The notes: generated by a model from the letters alone, not told the origin. DNA of 64,000 nt from Planctomycetaceae bacterium (GCA_016794985.1 JAEUIQ010000103.1:1-64000); one strand, 5' to 3'; counted from the first letter of the stretch, positions 43,753 to 52,860 are shown. Translations and numbers: made by a program.

Positions 43753-44778
43753 ATGGCCAAGTGCAAGTTAGAGTACATCTGGTTGGATGGTTACAAGCCA
43801 ACCCAAAGTCTGCGTAGCAAAACCAAAGTAATCGAGAACTTCAGCGGCAATTTGCTGGACGCACCGGTGTGGTGCTTCGACGGTTCCTCGACCGAGCAAG
43901 CTCCGGGCAATTCTTCGGACTGCTTGTTGGCTCCCGTAGCCGTTTTCCCGGACCCGGTTCGTCGCAATGGTTTCTTGGTCATGTGCGAAGTTATGTCGCC
44001 AGACGGAACGCCACATCCCACCAATGGTCGAGCCCGGATTGATGATGATGACAACGATTTCTGGTTCGGTTTCGAACAAGAGTACACCCTGTGGGATTTG
44101 ACCACCAATCGTCCTCTTGGCTTCCCGCTCAACGGATACCCGGCCCCGCAAGGTCCGTATTATTGCTCGGTGGGCGCTGGTAAAGCTTTTGGCCGCCATA
44201 TCATCGAAGAACATTTGGACATCTGCTTGGATGCTGGTCTTAACGTCGAAGGTATCAACGCCGAAGTATTGGCTGGCCAGTGGGAATTCCAAGTATTTTC
44301 GAAGGGCGCCAAGATGGCTGGCGACCAAACTTGGGTTGCCCGTTACTTGCTAGAGCGGGTCGCGGAGAACCACGGAATCGGCATCAATTGGCACTGCAAG
44401 CCAATGAAAGGCGATTGGAACGGTTCCGGTATGCACGCCAACTTCTCGAACGAGTTGATGCGAACTTGTGGAAGCAAGGAAGTCTACGAAGCGATTTGCC
44501 GCGCTTTCGAGCCTCGCATCAAGAATCACATTGACGTGTATGGTGCCGACAATCATCAACGTCTGACGGGCCAACACGAAACGCAATCGATCGACAAGTT
44601 TAGCTATGGCGTGTCGGATCGCGGTGCATCGATTCGGATTCCGATTGCGACTGTCGAACGTGGTTGGAAGGGTTGGTTGGAAGACCGCCGCCCTGCTTCG
44701 AACGCAGATCCGTACAAGGTGGCCGCTGAAATCATCAAGACCGTCAAGTCAGCGAAGTTGCCGACTGCCGTGGCCTAA
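43753..44778 (+). CDS. glnII: Glutamine synthetase, GSII (eukaryote-like) type
   Basis: 341 residues, the short GSII type rather than the ~470-residue GSI. Converts glutamate and ammonia to glutamine with ATP. KLEYIWLDGYKP, VWCFDGSSTEQAPG, DFWFGFEQEYTL, GPYYCSVGAGKAFGRHI, AGLNVEGINAEVLAGQWEFQ and NWHCKPMKGDWNGSGMHAN are the classical GSII sequences, including the metal-binding glutamates. No adenylylation site is expected in this type. AAGGA precedes the ATG by about six bases. A strong rho-independent terminator follows at 44805, so this is a single-gene transcript. Confidence 0.96.
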   Translation: MAKCKLEYIWLDGYKPTQSLRSKTKVIENFSGNLLDAPVWCFDGSSTEQAPGNSSDCLLAPVAVFPDPVRRNGFLVMCEVMSPDGTPHPTNGRARIDDDDNDFWFGFEQEYTLWDLTTNRPLGFPLNGYPAPQGPYYCSVGAGKAFGRHIIEEHLDICLDAGLNVEGINAEVLAGQWEFQVFSKGAKMAGDQTWVARYLLERVAENHGIGINWHCKPMKGDWNGSGMHANFSNELMRTCGSKEVYEAICRAFEPRIKNHIDVYGADNHQRLTGQHETQSIDKFSYGVSDRGASIRIPIATVERGWKGWLEDRRPASNADPYKVAAEIIKTVKSAKLPTAVA

Positions 44779-44804
44779 CGATGAGCATGAATTGAAATGA
44801 CAGA

Positions 44805-44835
44805 AACCCGCCCGAGAACTTGGGCGGGTTTTTTT
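44805..44835 (+). terminator. Rho-independent terminator after glutamine synthetase
   Basis: The stem AACCCGCCC (44805-44813) pairs with GGGCGGGTT (44822-44830) across an 8-base loop, followed by a T-run up to 44835. It lies 27 bases after the glutamine synthetase stop. This is one of only two clear intrinsic terminators seen in the window. Confidence 0.92.
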
Positions 44836-44883
44836 GCGTTCTTGCCTGTTCTTGGGTTGGTTTCGCGATCCGGTCACGACTGT

Positions 44884-44889
44884 TATACT
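44884..44889 (+). promoter_or_regulatory. Candidate -10 element TATACT
   Basis: TATACT lies 55 bases before the ATG at 44944 and after the terminator at 44805-44835, so a new transcript must begin about here. The -35 candidate TTTCGC at 17 bases is weak. The call rests on position and one hexamer. Confidence 0.35.
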
Positions 44890-44943
44890 CGACCACGGAT
44901 CGGGCCATGGTGTCTCGATCGAGTCGCGCGCGGATGCAAATTC

Positions 44944-46080
44944 ATGTCAGACAATAAACCTTCGATGAAGGGCATTCTGCTCTCGGGAACCGATCGAGAT
45001 TTGCCCGACGTGCTGCCGGCAGGGATCTCCCGTTATACGAATATTGCCGAGATGTCTGCGGGGAATAGGTCGCGACTGTGTTCTGCGTTCGATACCATTG
45101 TCGGGCGAACCGTGGCGATCAAGTCGCTGTTGCCTAGTTGCGCCGTGGATCGTCGTCATCGGCGACGATTCTTGCGTGAGGCGCGCGTCACAGCGCAATT
45201 GCAGCATCCGAATACAGTTCCCGTGTACGATATCGGAGTCGATCCGGAACTGGGTATCTATTTCACCATGAAACGAATCTCCGGCGAGAACTTGCTGCAA
45301 GTGATTCGAAGATTGGCCCAAGGTGATGAAGAGGCCAAGACCGCTTTTCCCCTCCGTCGATTGTTGGATATTGCCATCAACGTGGCCCAATCCTTGGCTT
45401 ACTCGCATGTGCGCGGTGTGATTCATCGTGATATCAAACCTGAAAATATTTGGGTTGGAAACTTCGGCGAAGTGATCGTCTTGGATTGGGGTGTGGCCAA
45501 AGTTTGGGGATATCCGGACGAACTTGAAGAGCTATCGCCACCGACGCCTAACGAGCTGGCGGAGCGGGATGCTAGTGAAAACTCGCTGACTCCCGTCGAC
45601 GAGGTCGCGATCGGAATGGCGGCCATGAAGAAACACCGCGAGGCAGTCGAGAACCGACAAGATTCGGACATGAGCGATGTCGGTAGTCATACCGAAGACG
45701 ATCTGGAGAAAGATCAGCTTCGGACCTTGACCAATAACGGCCAACGTCTGGGAACACCGCTTTATATGTCCCCGGAGCAAGTCCGAGGTAGTCAATTTGT
45801 TGACGACCGCACCGACATGTTCAGCCTTGGGGTTGTGTTGTACGAGATGTTAACCCAAAAAGAGCCGTTTCGCGGTCGCTCGATCGAGGAAACCTTCCAA
45901 TTCATTCAGAATTGGGATCCCCCGAAGCCTAGCACGCAGGTCCCCTTCGCCGACATCCCCTCGGCACTGGATCAAGTTGTGATCAAAGCAATGGCCAAAC
46001 GCGCAGACCATCGCTTCCAAACCATGCCCGAATTGATCGGCCAGTTGCAGGCGGTCATGGATAGCTTAGGGTCTAATTGA
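44944..46080 (+). CDS. Atypical Ser/Thr protein kinase
   Basis: 378 residues, soluble. Catalytic parts are present: Lys60 (VAIK), Glu79 in FLREA, HRDIKPEN at 161-168 and the metal-binding DWG at 181-183 in place of DFG. The glycine-rich loop is missing; the equivalent region reads AEMSAGNRSRL. Between DWGVAK and GTPLYMSPEQ there are about 80 extra acidic, low-complexity residues (188-267), where a normal activation segment has around 20. No transmembrane helix or sensor domain is attached. It is probably active because the catalytic Lys and both Asp are kept, but the loop is odd. Target unknown. The start at 44944 drops a leader that crosses the terminator. Confidence 0.88.
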   Translation: MSDNKPSMKGILLSGTDRDLPDVLPAGISRYTNIAEMSAGNRSRLCSAFDTIVGRTVAIKSLLPSCAVDRRHRRRFLREARVTAQLQHPNTVPVYDIGVDPELGIYFTMKRISGENLLQVIRRLAQGDEEAKTAFPLRRLLDIAINVAQSLAYSHVRGVIHRDIKPENIWVGNFGEVIVLDWGVAKVWGYPDELEELSPPTPNELAERDASENSLTPVDEVAIGMAAMKKHREAVENRQDSDMSDVGSHTEDDLEKDQLRTLTNNGQRLGTPLYMSPEQVRGSQFVDDRTDMFSLGVVLYEMLTQKEPFRGRSIEETFQFIQNWDPPKPSTQVPFADIPSALDQVVIKAMAKRADHRFQTMPELIGQLQAVMDSLGSN

Positions 46081-46128
46081 GGCGGGTACGGCGATCGGCG
46101 TTTCGGTCGCGGACTTGAGGTGGCGTGG

Positions 46129-46167
46129 AAAAAAAAGACCAGGATCGAATGGCCCGATCCTGGTCTT
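46129..46167 (-). terminator. Strong rho-independent terminator (minus strand)
   Basis: AAGACCAGGATCG (46135-46147) and CGATCCTGGTCTT (46155-46167) form a perfect 13-bp stem with a 7-base loop. Read on the minus strand it ends in eight T residues (46136-46129). It terminates the minus-strand run cpaF-tadB-tadC-secreted protein. On the plus strand there is no T-run after the stem, so the kinase transcript is not clearly ended here. Confidence 0.93.
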
Positions 46168-46192
46168 GGTAGTGATTCGCGATTCTTGTCGC

Positions 46193-46846
46193 TTACTCGC
46201 CTTCGCCGCCAACCGAGCCGCTGACGGATTGTGCGTTCAGCACTGGCGGTGGAATGTTCTCGCGGAACGCACGCGTCACACTTTCGGCGTAACTTCCACG
46301 ACCCGTGACGGGATAATTCGTCGTGGCGGCGACCATCATGTTTGCAGAGCGACCAAATTCCACTTGCAGGTGCTGTTGCACCGAAGCGATTCGGGTCTGC
46401 GCCAATTCATCCGAGTCGGCCCATACAAACATCGAACGGCGATCCTGTGGCGAATGCCGAACGGCTTGCAAGATCTTGGCTTCGCCCAAACGATTCAATT
46501 GTCCGTTTTCGTCGAAACACGCGTCCGATAGTGTTAATTCGATTTCCCAACCACGATCATAGCAAGGTTGGAACCACTCGTAGTAAGTGTTGCGGTCCAT
46601 TTCACGAAATGGAGTTGGCCAAGCCGCGTTTCGGTCGTAGTCCAGGCCCATCCGATGGAAAGTCTGTTTTACCTCCGCGCCAGTGGCACTGGCCGCTTTG
46701 GATACGGCACCCAGCCCAAAAGGCTTTTGGGGAAACTGAAAACTCTGCCCCTCTGCCGTGTTGGTCCAAGCAACGACCAAGCCCAACAATGCCAAGGGCC
46801 GCGCTATCGAGCCCACACAAATCTTCGACCAGAACCAGCACGACAT
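46193..46846 (-). CDS. Secreted hypothetical protein
   Basis: 217 residues with a signal peptide (hydrophobic segment ARPLALLGLVVAWTNTAEGQ), so periplasmic or secreted. The rest has no recognisable enzyme motif; residues from about 85 hold ELTLSDACFDENGQLNRLGEAKI and later RIASVQQHLQVEFGRS. The latter resembles the alpha-beta layout of OmpA-like peptidoglycan-binding domains, but the key motif is not conserved. ATG 46846 has AGGAGAG five to six bases upstream, which fixes the start. It is the last gene of the tad run, with its own terminator right after it, so a link to the pilus or secretion machine is possible. Confidence 0.8.
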   Translation of the reverse strand: MSCWFWSKICVGSIARPLALLGLVVAWTNTAEGQSFQFPQKPFGLGAVSKAASATGAEVKQTFHRMGLDYDRNAAWPTPFREMDRNTYYEWFQPCYDRGWEIELTLSDACFDENGQLNRLGEAKILQAVRHSPQDRRSMFVWADSDELAQTRIASVQQHLQVEFGRSANMMVAATTNYPVTGRGSYAESVTRAFRENIPPPVLNAQSVSGSVGGEGE

Positions 46847-46975
46847 CGAAACTCTCCTCGAAAAGTCCAGCAAACCGGTGGAGGCACCGTTTGAACGATC
46901 ACCACAGGTATCGGATCGACTGCAACGATTCTGGCGTTTTATTCGGATGTATCGTTTGAAGTGGGCGTAAGCTGT

Positions 46976-47929
46976 TCAGGTATTGAGGAATCCTTCGATA
47001 ATATTGATTGCGGCGGGTCCAACCAATACAACGAATATGCCGGGGAAGATGAATAGGACGAGTGGGAAAAGTAGCTGAACTGCGGTCTTTGAGGCCTTTT
47101 CCTCGGCCTTCTGCCGGCGCTTGATTCGCAAGGCTTCGCTCTGGACCCGGAGGGCTTGCGCGATGCTCGTACCAAAACGGTCGGCTTGGATGAGCATTTG
47201 GGCAAGCGAGGTTAACTCTTCCGCTCCATTCCGATCCGATAGATCTTGCAGCGACTCTTCCCGCGTTCGGCCCATTTGCAAATGCATGTTGGTCAGCGAG
47301 ATCTCGTATGATAGCACTGGATTGGTTTCCGCCATTTCTTCCGAGACTTTTCGCATGGCATGGTCCAAGCCCAGGCCCGCTTCGACGCAGACAACCAGCA
47401 AATCGAGGCAGTCGGGCATGGAAAGTACGATTTGTTGCTTGCGACTTTTGATCAGATTATTCAGTACGATGCCCGGCAGGAAGAACATCAACAGCCCCAC
47501 GGCCATTCCCATGACCCACCACATGGCGGTCCCATCGGAGAAAATACCGACGCCGAGCAAGCCAAAGATTGTTCCGCCGATCAACAGAGCGACTTTGGTC
47601 GCCAAATAGATCGATTGGGCCGAATCGGTTCGCAACCCGGCATAGCTCAGTTGTTGTCGGAGCTGATTGGCTTCTTTTTCAGTCTTGGGTTTGACGGAAT
47701 CCGCCAACACGGAGGACGTCTTTTCGACCCACTGTTTGATTTCTTCCCGTCGCTTGCTTTTTGCTTCGTTGACGGCGGCCCCGGGCGAGATCCCTTGAAT
47801 CCGGCGTAGACGCTCTTCGGACTCGGTCGATTTTACGACGAAGATATCCGCGATCGACCACAGCCCTAAGGCCGCGGCCACGAAAATGCAGACAGGCAGC
47901 AGATAAGGATTGCTCAAGAGTTCTTGCAT
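46976..47929 (-). CDS. tadC: Tad pilus assembly inner-membrane protein TadC
   Basis: 317 residues. Membrane protein of the type II secretion F / TadC family: an N-terminal helix, a cytoplasmic region with SMPDCLDLLVVCVEAGLGLDHA, then RFGTSIAQALRVQSEALRIKRR, which are typical TadC sequences, and two C-terminal helices. With TadB it forms the platform that anchors the TadA ATPase for Flp-type pilus assembly. Its ATG is only two bases after the tadB stop. No pilin, prepilin peptidase or secretin gene is adjacent. Confidence 0.93.
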   Translation of the reverse strand: MQELLSNPYLLPVCIFVAAALGLWSIADIFVVKSTESEERLRRIQGISPGAAVNEAKSKRREEIKQWVEKTSSVLADSVKPKTEKEANQLRQQLSYAGLRTDSAQSIYLATKVALLIGGTIFGLLGVGIFSDGTAMWWVMGMAVGLLMFFLPGIVLNNLIKSRKQQIVLSMPDCLDLLVVCVEAGLGLDHAMRKVSEEMAETNPVLSYEISLTNMHLQMGRTREESLQDLSDRNGAEELTSLAQMLIQADRFGTSIAQALRVQSEALRIKRRQKAEEKASKTAVQLLFPLVLFIFPGIFVVLVGPAAINIIEGFLNT

Positions 47930-47931
47930 GA

Positions 47932-48897
47932 CTACACCTTGATGTTGATGATCTTACGGATCCAAAAAAAGCCCAACACCTGAGCGACCGCCGCCCCGGC
48001 CAGCATTTGGTGCCCGATCGGGTGCGTGAACAATCGCATGATGTATTCCGGGTTCAGAAAAAACATGACGCCGGTCAACACGGGCGGAAGCCCCAACAAC
48101 ACCGCTCCGGACAAGCGGCCCTCGCCAGTCAGGGCCATGATCATCCCGTGAATTTGAAATCGTTCACGAATCAACCTCGCGATCTTATCCAGAATTTCGC
48201 ACAGATCACCGCCCGTTTGTCGTTGCAAAATCACTGCGGTTGCGAAGAACTTGAGGTCGACGTTTGGAGCCCTTTTCGACATTTCAATCAACGCCGTCTC
48301 GAGCGGAATACCAAGGTTTTGTTCTTCAAAGCAACGTCCGAATTCTGGTCCCAAAGGGGCCGGAGCTTGTTCCGAAACGAGACTAAAGCACGCATTCAAG
48401 CTCTGCCCGGCCTTGAGAGCATTGCACATCATTGCCAGGGCATCGGGCAGGTACTCGGAATACTTCCCCAAGCGCTTCTTTCGCATGAACGAAACATAAG
48501 CGAACGGCAAGCAGGCGAAGAGGATTCCTGAAACAATCGCGAACGATTTGAACGGCAGGAACAGGACGTGAAAAATCGTGACGCCCATCAGCAAACCAAC
48601 CGTTAATGTGCCAAAGCCACCCACGCGCAGCGGAACTCCCGACTGCCGCAAGAATTCTTCGGCTTTGGGGAATGCTTTGACAATCAACTTCCCAGTCCAA
48701 TTGACTTCGCCGTTGTCGCGGAGCAAGGACTTCGCAGATTCTTGGATATTTTCTCGCCCGGCGATACGCGACCCAAGCAGCTTGTTTAATCGCGCATCGG
48801 TCTTGTCAGCGTCCTGTTCCATGAACAAAGTCGCCGTGAAGTAAATCATGGTGGCAATAAAGCCGAAGATGCAAAACGCTAATAAAATAGTGGTCAT
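47932..48897 (-). CDS. tadB: Tad pilus assembly inner-membrane protein TadB
   Basis: 321 residues, membrane protein of the GspF/TadB family. KYSEYLPDALAMMCNALKAGQSLNACFSLV and RQTGGDLCEILDKIARLIRERFQIHGM are the family signature regions. Helices lie at the N-terminus, near 95-130 and at the C-terminus. It acts with TadC and TadA in Flp-pilus or related secretion. It lies between cpaF and tadC on the same strand. Confidence 0.93.
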   Translation of the reverse strand: MTTILLAFCIFGFIATMIYFTATLFMEQDADKTDARLNKLLGSRIAGRENIQESAKSLLRDNGEVNWTGKLIVKAFPKAEEFLRQSGVPLRVGGFGTLTVGLLMGVTIFHVLFLPFKSFAIVSGILFACLPFAYVSFMRKKRLGKYSEYLPDALAMMCNALKAGQSLNACFSLVSEQAPAPLGPEFGRCFEEQNLGIPLETALIEMSKRAPNVDLKFFATAVILQRQTGGDLCEILDKIARLIRERFQIHGMIMALTGEGRLSGAVLLGLPPVLTGVMFFLNPEYIMRLFTHPIGHQMLAGAAVAQVLGFFWIRKIINIKV

Positions 48898-48956
48898 GGT
48901 TTATCTTCTTGGGGCATAAACTATCTCAGGCCGCGAACCCGCTGGAGTTGGTGGGA

Positions 48957-50273
48957 CTATTCATCCACCAACATGACTCGTTCACGGAAGATGCCATTGG
49001 GCAGACGAATTCCACATGCTTCCAAACGATCAATGCACTTCGGGCGAATACCCGTCGCGATAAACTTGCCTTTGGCTTTGCCTTGAGGATTTACACCTTC
49101 CTGGACGTATTTAAAAATGTCTTGAGTCAAGATCATGTCGTTTTCCATGTTCAAGACTTCCGTCACGTACGTCACCCGGCGTTTACCACCTTGCAAACGG
49201 CTGGCTTGAATGATCAAGTCAACCGCGCTAGAGATCTGTTGTCGCATGGCTTTGATCGGTAATTCGAAACCGGACATCATGATCATGGTTTCCATACGTC
49301 CCAAACAGTCGCGGGGAGTATTGGCGTGGGCGGTCGTAAGCGAACCGTCGTGGCCCGTATTCATGGCTTGCAGCATGTCCAAAGTTTCAGCACCGCGGCA
49401 TTCGCCGATGATGATCCGCTCAGGACGCATACGCAGCGCATTTTTGACCAAGTCGGTTGCGGTCACTGCTCCGCGTCCTTCGATATTCGCAGCTCGCGTT
49501 TCGAGTCGCACGACGTGCTCCTGCTGAATCTGAAGTTCAGCCGCATCTTCGATGGTCACGATACGATCGTGGTTGCCAATGAAGCTCGTTAGCGTATTGA
49601 GCAACGTCGTCTTACCGGAGCCGGTACCGCCGGAGATGATCAAGTTCAAGCGAGCCTTCATGGCTCCTTCCATAAACATGACCATTTCCGGAGTAAAAGC
49701 TTTGAATCGTAACAGGTCCTCCAACTTCAACGGATTGGAACCGAAGCGCCTAATCGAAACGGCCGCACCATCAAGTGCGAGCGGTGGAATAATGGCATTG
49801 AAACGAGAGCCATCCGACATCCGCGCGTCCACCATCGGGCAAGTTTCGTCAACTCGGCGTCCGACGCGTGAAACAATGCGGTCGATGATTTGCAGCAAGT
49901 GATCGCCGTCGCGGAAGGCAATCGGCGTCCGTTCCATCATGCCCTGACGCTCGACGTACACATGGTCTGGTCCGTTGATCAAAATATCATTGACGGTCGG
50001 ATCCTTGAGCAATGTTTCCAGAGGTCCGAGCCCCAGTGTCTCGTCAATCACTTCGTCAACCAACCGTTCCCGTTCGGAACGGTTGAGCATCATGTCTTCC
50101 GAATCATAGATCCGTTCAATAATTACACGCAACTCTTTACGGAAACTCTCCGACTGGGAGTTGGTGATCCGAGACATGTCCAACTTGTCCACCAGTTTTT
50201 GGTGGATGCGCATTTTCAGGACTTCGAATTCCTTGGTCTTGCTGATCGAATCCGGCATCGGCTTGGTGTTCAT
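48957..50273 (-). CDS. cpaF: CpaF/TadA family secretion ATPase
   Basis: 438 residues, cytoplasmic hexameric ATPase of the TadA/CpaF type. Walker A SGGTGSGKTT lies at residues 214-223, then DRIVTIEDAAELQIQQEHVVRLETR, Walker B-like RPERIIIGECRGAETLDMLQAMNTGHDGSLTTAHAN and the N-terminal DPTVNDILINGPDHVYVER. It powers pilus assembly through TadB/TadC, whose genes follow. The start has GGAAGA five bases before the ATG. The divergent gene at 50649 leaves 375 bases for promoters. Confidence 0.96.
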   Translation of the reverse strand: MNTKPMPDSISKTKEFEVLKMRIHQKLVDKLDMSRITNSQSESFRKELRVIIERIYDSEDMMLNRSERERLVDEVIDETLGLGPLETLLKDPTVNDILINGPDHVYVERQGMMERTPIAFRDGDHLLQIIDRIVSRVGRRVDETCPMVDARMSDGSRFNAIIPPLALDGAAVSIRRFGSNPLKLEDLLRFKAFTPEMVMFMEGAMKARLNLIISGGTGSGKTTLLNTLTSFIGNHDRIVTIEDAAELQIQQEHVVRLETRAANIEGRGAVTATDLVKNALRMRPERIIIGECRGAETLDMLQAMNTGHDGSLTTAHANTPRDCLGRMETMIMMSGFELPIKAMRQQISSAVDLIIQASRLQGGKRRVTYVTEVLNMENDMILTQDIFKYVQEGVNPQGKAKGKFIATGIRPKCIDRLEACGIRLPNGIFRERVMLVDE

Positions 50274-50648
50274 CGGTGTCTTCCATGTCTACCGTAAGAG
50301 TCGGCCACTACTGGCAGGGGCTCGGCTAAGAAAGACCAACGCCAACGACCAGTCGGCGAAAGGATCTTCCGATTGGTTTTCTCGGACATTTATTTGCGGT
50401 TCCATCGTCGAGTCAAAACAACTGCGGATTATGCTGGTTGGTTGCAAGACCACGACGACCACCGGGAGGTCCGGCCCGTTCGTTTGGACTGGGGAAATCG
50501 GTTATACTGATTGAACCGCTCGAACCGATGGTGTCTGAATCTGGCCCGTCGGGGGGAGCCTTGGATTCGAAACAGCCAAAATCGACCAAGCGGGGCAGGG
50601 CAGGCAAAAACACAGACGCTTTATTCATCGAAGGAATTAACTCCAAAT
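50274..50648. other. Divergent intergenic region
   Basis: 375 bases between cpaF (minus) and the NMT1-like lipoprotein gene (plus). No gene is supported. It includes a TATACT hexamer at 50503-50508 as a possible -10 for the plus-strand gene. Confidence 0.4.
50503..50508 (+). promoter_or_regulatory. Candidate -10 element TATACT
   Basis: TATACT in the context GTTATACTGA lies 141 bases before ATG 50649. The only -35-like hexamer (TTTGGA) is at 15 bases, not ideal. Low support. Confidence 0.25.
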
Positions 50649-51689
50649 ATGTCGCGGTATCGCTCCAGCTTTGTATTCATGTTTTGTGTGGGGTATGCGG
50701 CAATCGTGGGATTGCTTGGCTGTTCGCCGAGTCCTACTTCGACAGTTGCTGGTCGAGAGAAAGTTCGCCTTCAATTGAACTGGGTTCCTGAAGCGGAACA
50801 TGGTGGCTTCTACGCCGCCTTGGAGCACGGATATTTTGAGCAATTGGGACTGGATGTCGAAATTGTGCCGGGCGGTGTTTCCGCACCTGTAACCCAGCAA
50901 TTGGCGATGGGCCGCGTTGAGTTTGGTGTAATGAATGCCGACTGGGTGGTGATGGGGCGAAACAATGGGGCGAAGATCCAAGCCCTGATGGCACCAATCC
51001 AAGATAGCCCGCGCTGCTTGCTAGTTCGTCCTGAATCCGGGATCAAGAACTTTGCGGAGTTCGACAACATTACGCTGGCTGCCAAACCTGAAGACCCGTT
51101 TTTGGAATTTACGAAACGCAAATTGAATTGGGATCAGAAAAATGTCACGATCGTGCCGTATGTTTCAATGCAAGCCTTTTTCAGCAATGAAAAGTACGCT
51201 CAGCAAGGCTACTCTTTTAGCGAACCCTATTTGGCTCAAGCCCAAGGCATCGAACCTGTGGTCTTGTTGGTTTCCGAGTTAGGCTACAACCCGTACACCA
51301 GTTGTTTGGTGGCCGATGAAAGCTTGATCCAAGCGAATCCTACTCTGGTGCGGAAGTTCGTACAGGCCAGTATTCGTGGCTGGGAGAAATACTTGGCCGA
51401 CCCGGAGCCCACCAATCGCCGCATTGCCGGTCTCAATCCCGATCAAGACCTCAAGAGTTTGGAGTTTGCACTTACCGATGTTCGCAGACTCGCGAGATGG
51501 GATTCCGCGAACCAGCGCACCGAATTGCCGCTAGGCACCATGACGGAAGCGAGATTTGCTGAGCTAGGACGAATGCTCCGTGACATCGGGTTCATTTCCG
51601 AGACCGAAGATGGTGTCTTCCAGCAGGCGTTCAATCTCAACTTCCTCCCGGCACAAGACACTGCCGAAAAGACAACTCCGTCCGAGTAA
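50649..51689 (+). CDS. NMT1/THI5-like substrate-binding lipoprotein
   Basis: 346 residues. A lipoprotein signal ends at Cys25 (GLLGCSPS). VRLQLNWVPEAEHGGFYAALEHGYFEQLGLDVEIVPGG is the typical opening of NMT1/THI5-family receptors, followed by ALMAPIQDSPRCLLVRPESG and VADESLIQANPTLVRKFVQAS. Such proteins feed ABC importers of taurine, nitrate, aliphatic sulfonates or pyrimidine precursors of thiamine. No permease or ATPase gene is adjacent, so it either uses a remote ABC core or has another role. The start at 50649 begins the signal peptide; AAGGA lies about 13 bases upstream. Confidence 0.9.
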   Translation: MSRYRSSFVFMFCVGYAAIVGLLGCSPSPTSTVAGREKVRLQLNWVPEAEHGGFYAALEHGYFEQLGLDVEIVPGGVSAPVTQQLAMGRVEFGVMNADWVVMGRNNGAKIQALMAPIQDSPRCLLVRPESGIKNFAEFDNITLAAKPEDPFLEFTKRKLNWDQKNVTIVPYVSMQAFFSNEKYAQQGYSFSEPYLAQAQGIEPVVLLVSELGYNPYTSCLVADESLIQANPTLVRKFVQASIRGWEKYLADPEPTNRRIAGLNPDQDLKSLEFALTDVRRLARWDSANQRTELPLGTMTEARFAELGRMLRDIGFISETEDGVFQQAFNLNFLPAQDTAEKTTPSE

Positions 51690-51882
51690 AACAACGATTC
51701 CAGTGCGCTCTGCGTCGTGAAGGTCGACAAAATACGAGTTTTTCGAAATTCGAAGCCTCTCTGGCCATTTGGTTTTGAAGTGAGTGCGAAAGTCGACGCG
51801 AGGGGTCGTGCTTGGATACAAACGAATTGTAAATGAGTCGCTGCCGGGTCAGCAATAAATGCACATCAAAGCGGCCCACGAT

Positions 51883-52758
51883 TCACCACAACTGAATGTA
51901 ATTGATTTGCGGAATACCATCATCAATTGCGAAGAGTTTCCGAATCTCGGCCGCGGGTGTTGCTTGCGGGACACTGACAACGCGACCACTGGCCATCGCT
52001 ACCCGCAAACCGGTTGTCGAGTCGCTCGTCTGAATCACTTGGATCGCTTCGTCAATCGTTAGATCACGGGGTTCCCACCAATCAATGTCGCTATTTGTCA
52101 GCTCGATCAACATCCCCGTATCATTTCCACCGTCAGGAATATCCTGGAGGTCCAAGATCTTGTCTTTTCGAACAACCGTATCCGAATCGACTACCAGCAC
52201 GAACGCCGTTTTGTCCGTGCCGACTGAGGCGGGGCAATGTGGTGACGAGTAAAGACCGGTAAGGCCCGAAAATGCCTCTTGGACATTTGCCGCATTCCGC
52301 GCGCTCGCAGCCATATTAAGCACGCCGCTCCATTCCGACTTCAACATTGGTGTGTTACTTGAGATCACCGCAACGCGCCAACTCAATGGTTGACTAGACT
52401 TAATAACTTGCCGGCCATAAAAAGTGTGTTTGTACTCGCTACCTTTGCAATGTTGGCGTATTTCCGCCGTTAGAGTACGCAACCTCGCATAGGAATGCCT
52501 GCGATCTTCTTGTTGTTTCTGGTCCCAGACCGGGCGAATCCAAACAACGATGATGAAGGCGATCAAAATTTGAATCAACAGTAATGACCGTACTGATCTT
52601 AATCGAATTGGAATCCAACGCCCCAACCAACGCCACTTCGCAGCGGTCCGAGTGTAGTGGTTCGCTCCGCGAACCAACTCAGGATCTGGGAGTGATCCAC
52701 GAAACTTGTCGGTCGCTTTGTCTTGGTGAATATTCGAATCGGATTCGTGTTCGCTCAT
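51883..52758 (-). CDS. Membrane-anchored hypothetical protein, DUF1559-like C-terminus
   Basis: 291 residues. A hydrophilic N-terminus is followed by one membrane helix (about residues 58-77, SLLLIQILIAFIIVVWI). The C-terminal part has LSWRVAVISSN, then GTDKTAFVLVVDSD and GGNDTGMLIELTNSDIDWWEPRDLTIDEA. This resembles the tail of planctomycete DUF1559 proteins without their prepilin N-terminus. The orientation is probably C-terminus out. ATG 52758 has GAGGCGG upstream. Function unknown. It lies 100 bases after the large kinase gene on the same strand and may be co-transcribed with it. Confidence 0.75.
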   Translation of the reverse strand: MSEHESDSNIHQDKATDKFRGSLPDPELVRGANHYTRTAAKWRWLGRWIPIRLRSVRSLLLIQILIAFIIVVWIRPVWDQKQQEDRRHSYARLRTLTAEIRQHCKGSEYKHTFYGRQVIKSSQPLSWRVAVISSNTPMLKSEWSGVLNMAASARNAANVQEAFSGLTGLYSSPHCPASVGTDKTAFVLVVDSDTVVRKDKILDLQDIPDGGNDTGMLIELTNSDIDWWEPRDLTIDEAIQVIQTSDSTTGLRVAMASGRVVSVPQATPAAEIRKLFAIDDGIPQINYIQLW

Positions 52759-52860
52759 GGCCGCCTCGCCGTGCCTTGATACACTAGGGACAAATCCTTT
52801 CAATCATTCAAATCGCGAAGTGACTACTGACCCCAACCGGTTCGCGTCCTGCGTTTGATT

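Noticed and set aside
44797..44943. Longer kinase start at 44797
   Set aside because: It would make the coding sequence run through the intrinsic terminator of glutamine synthetase at 44805-44835.
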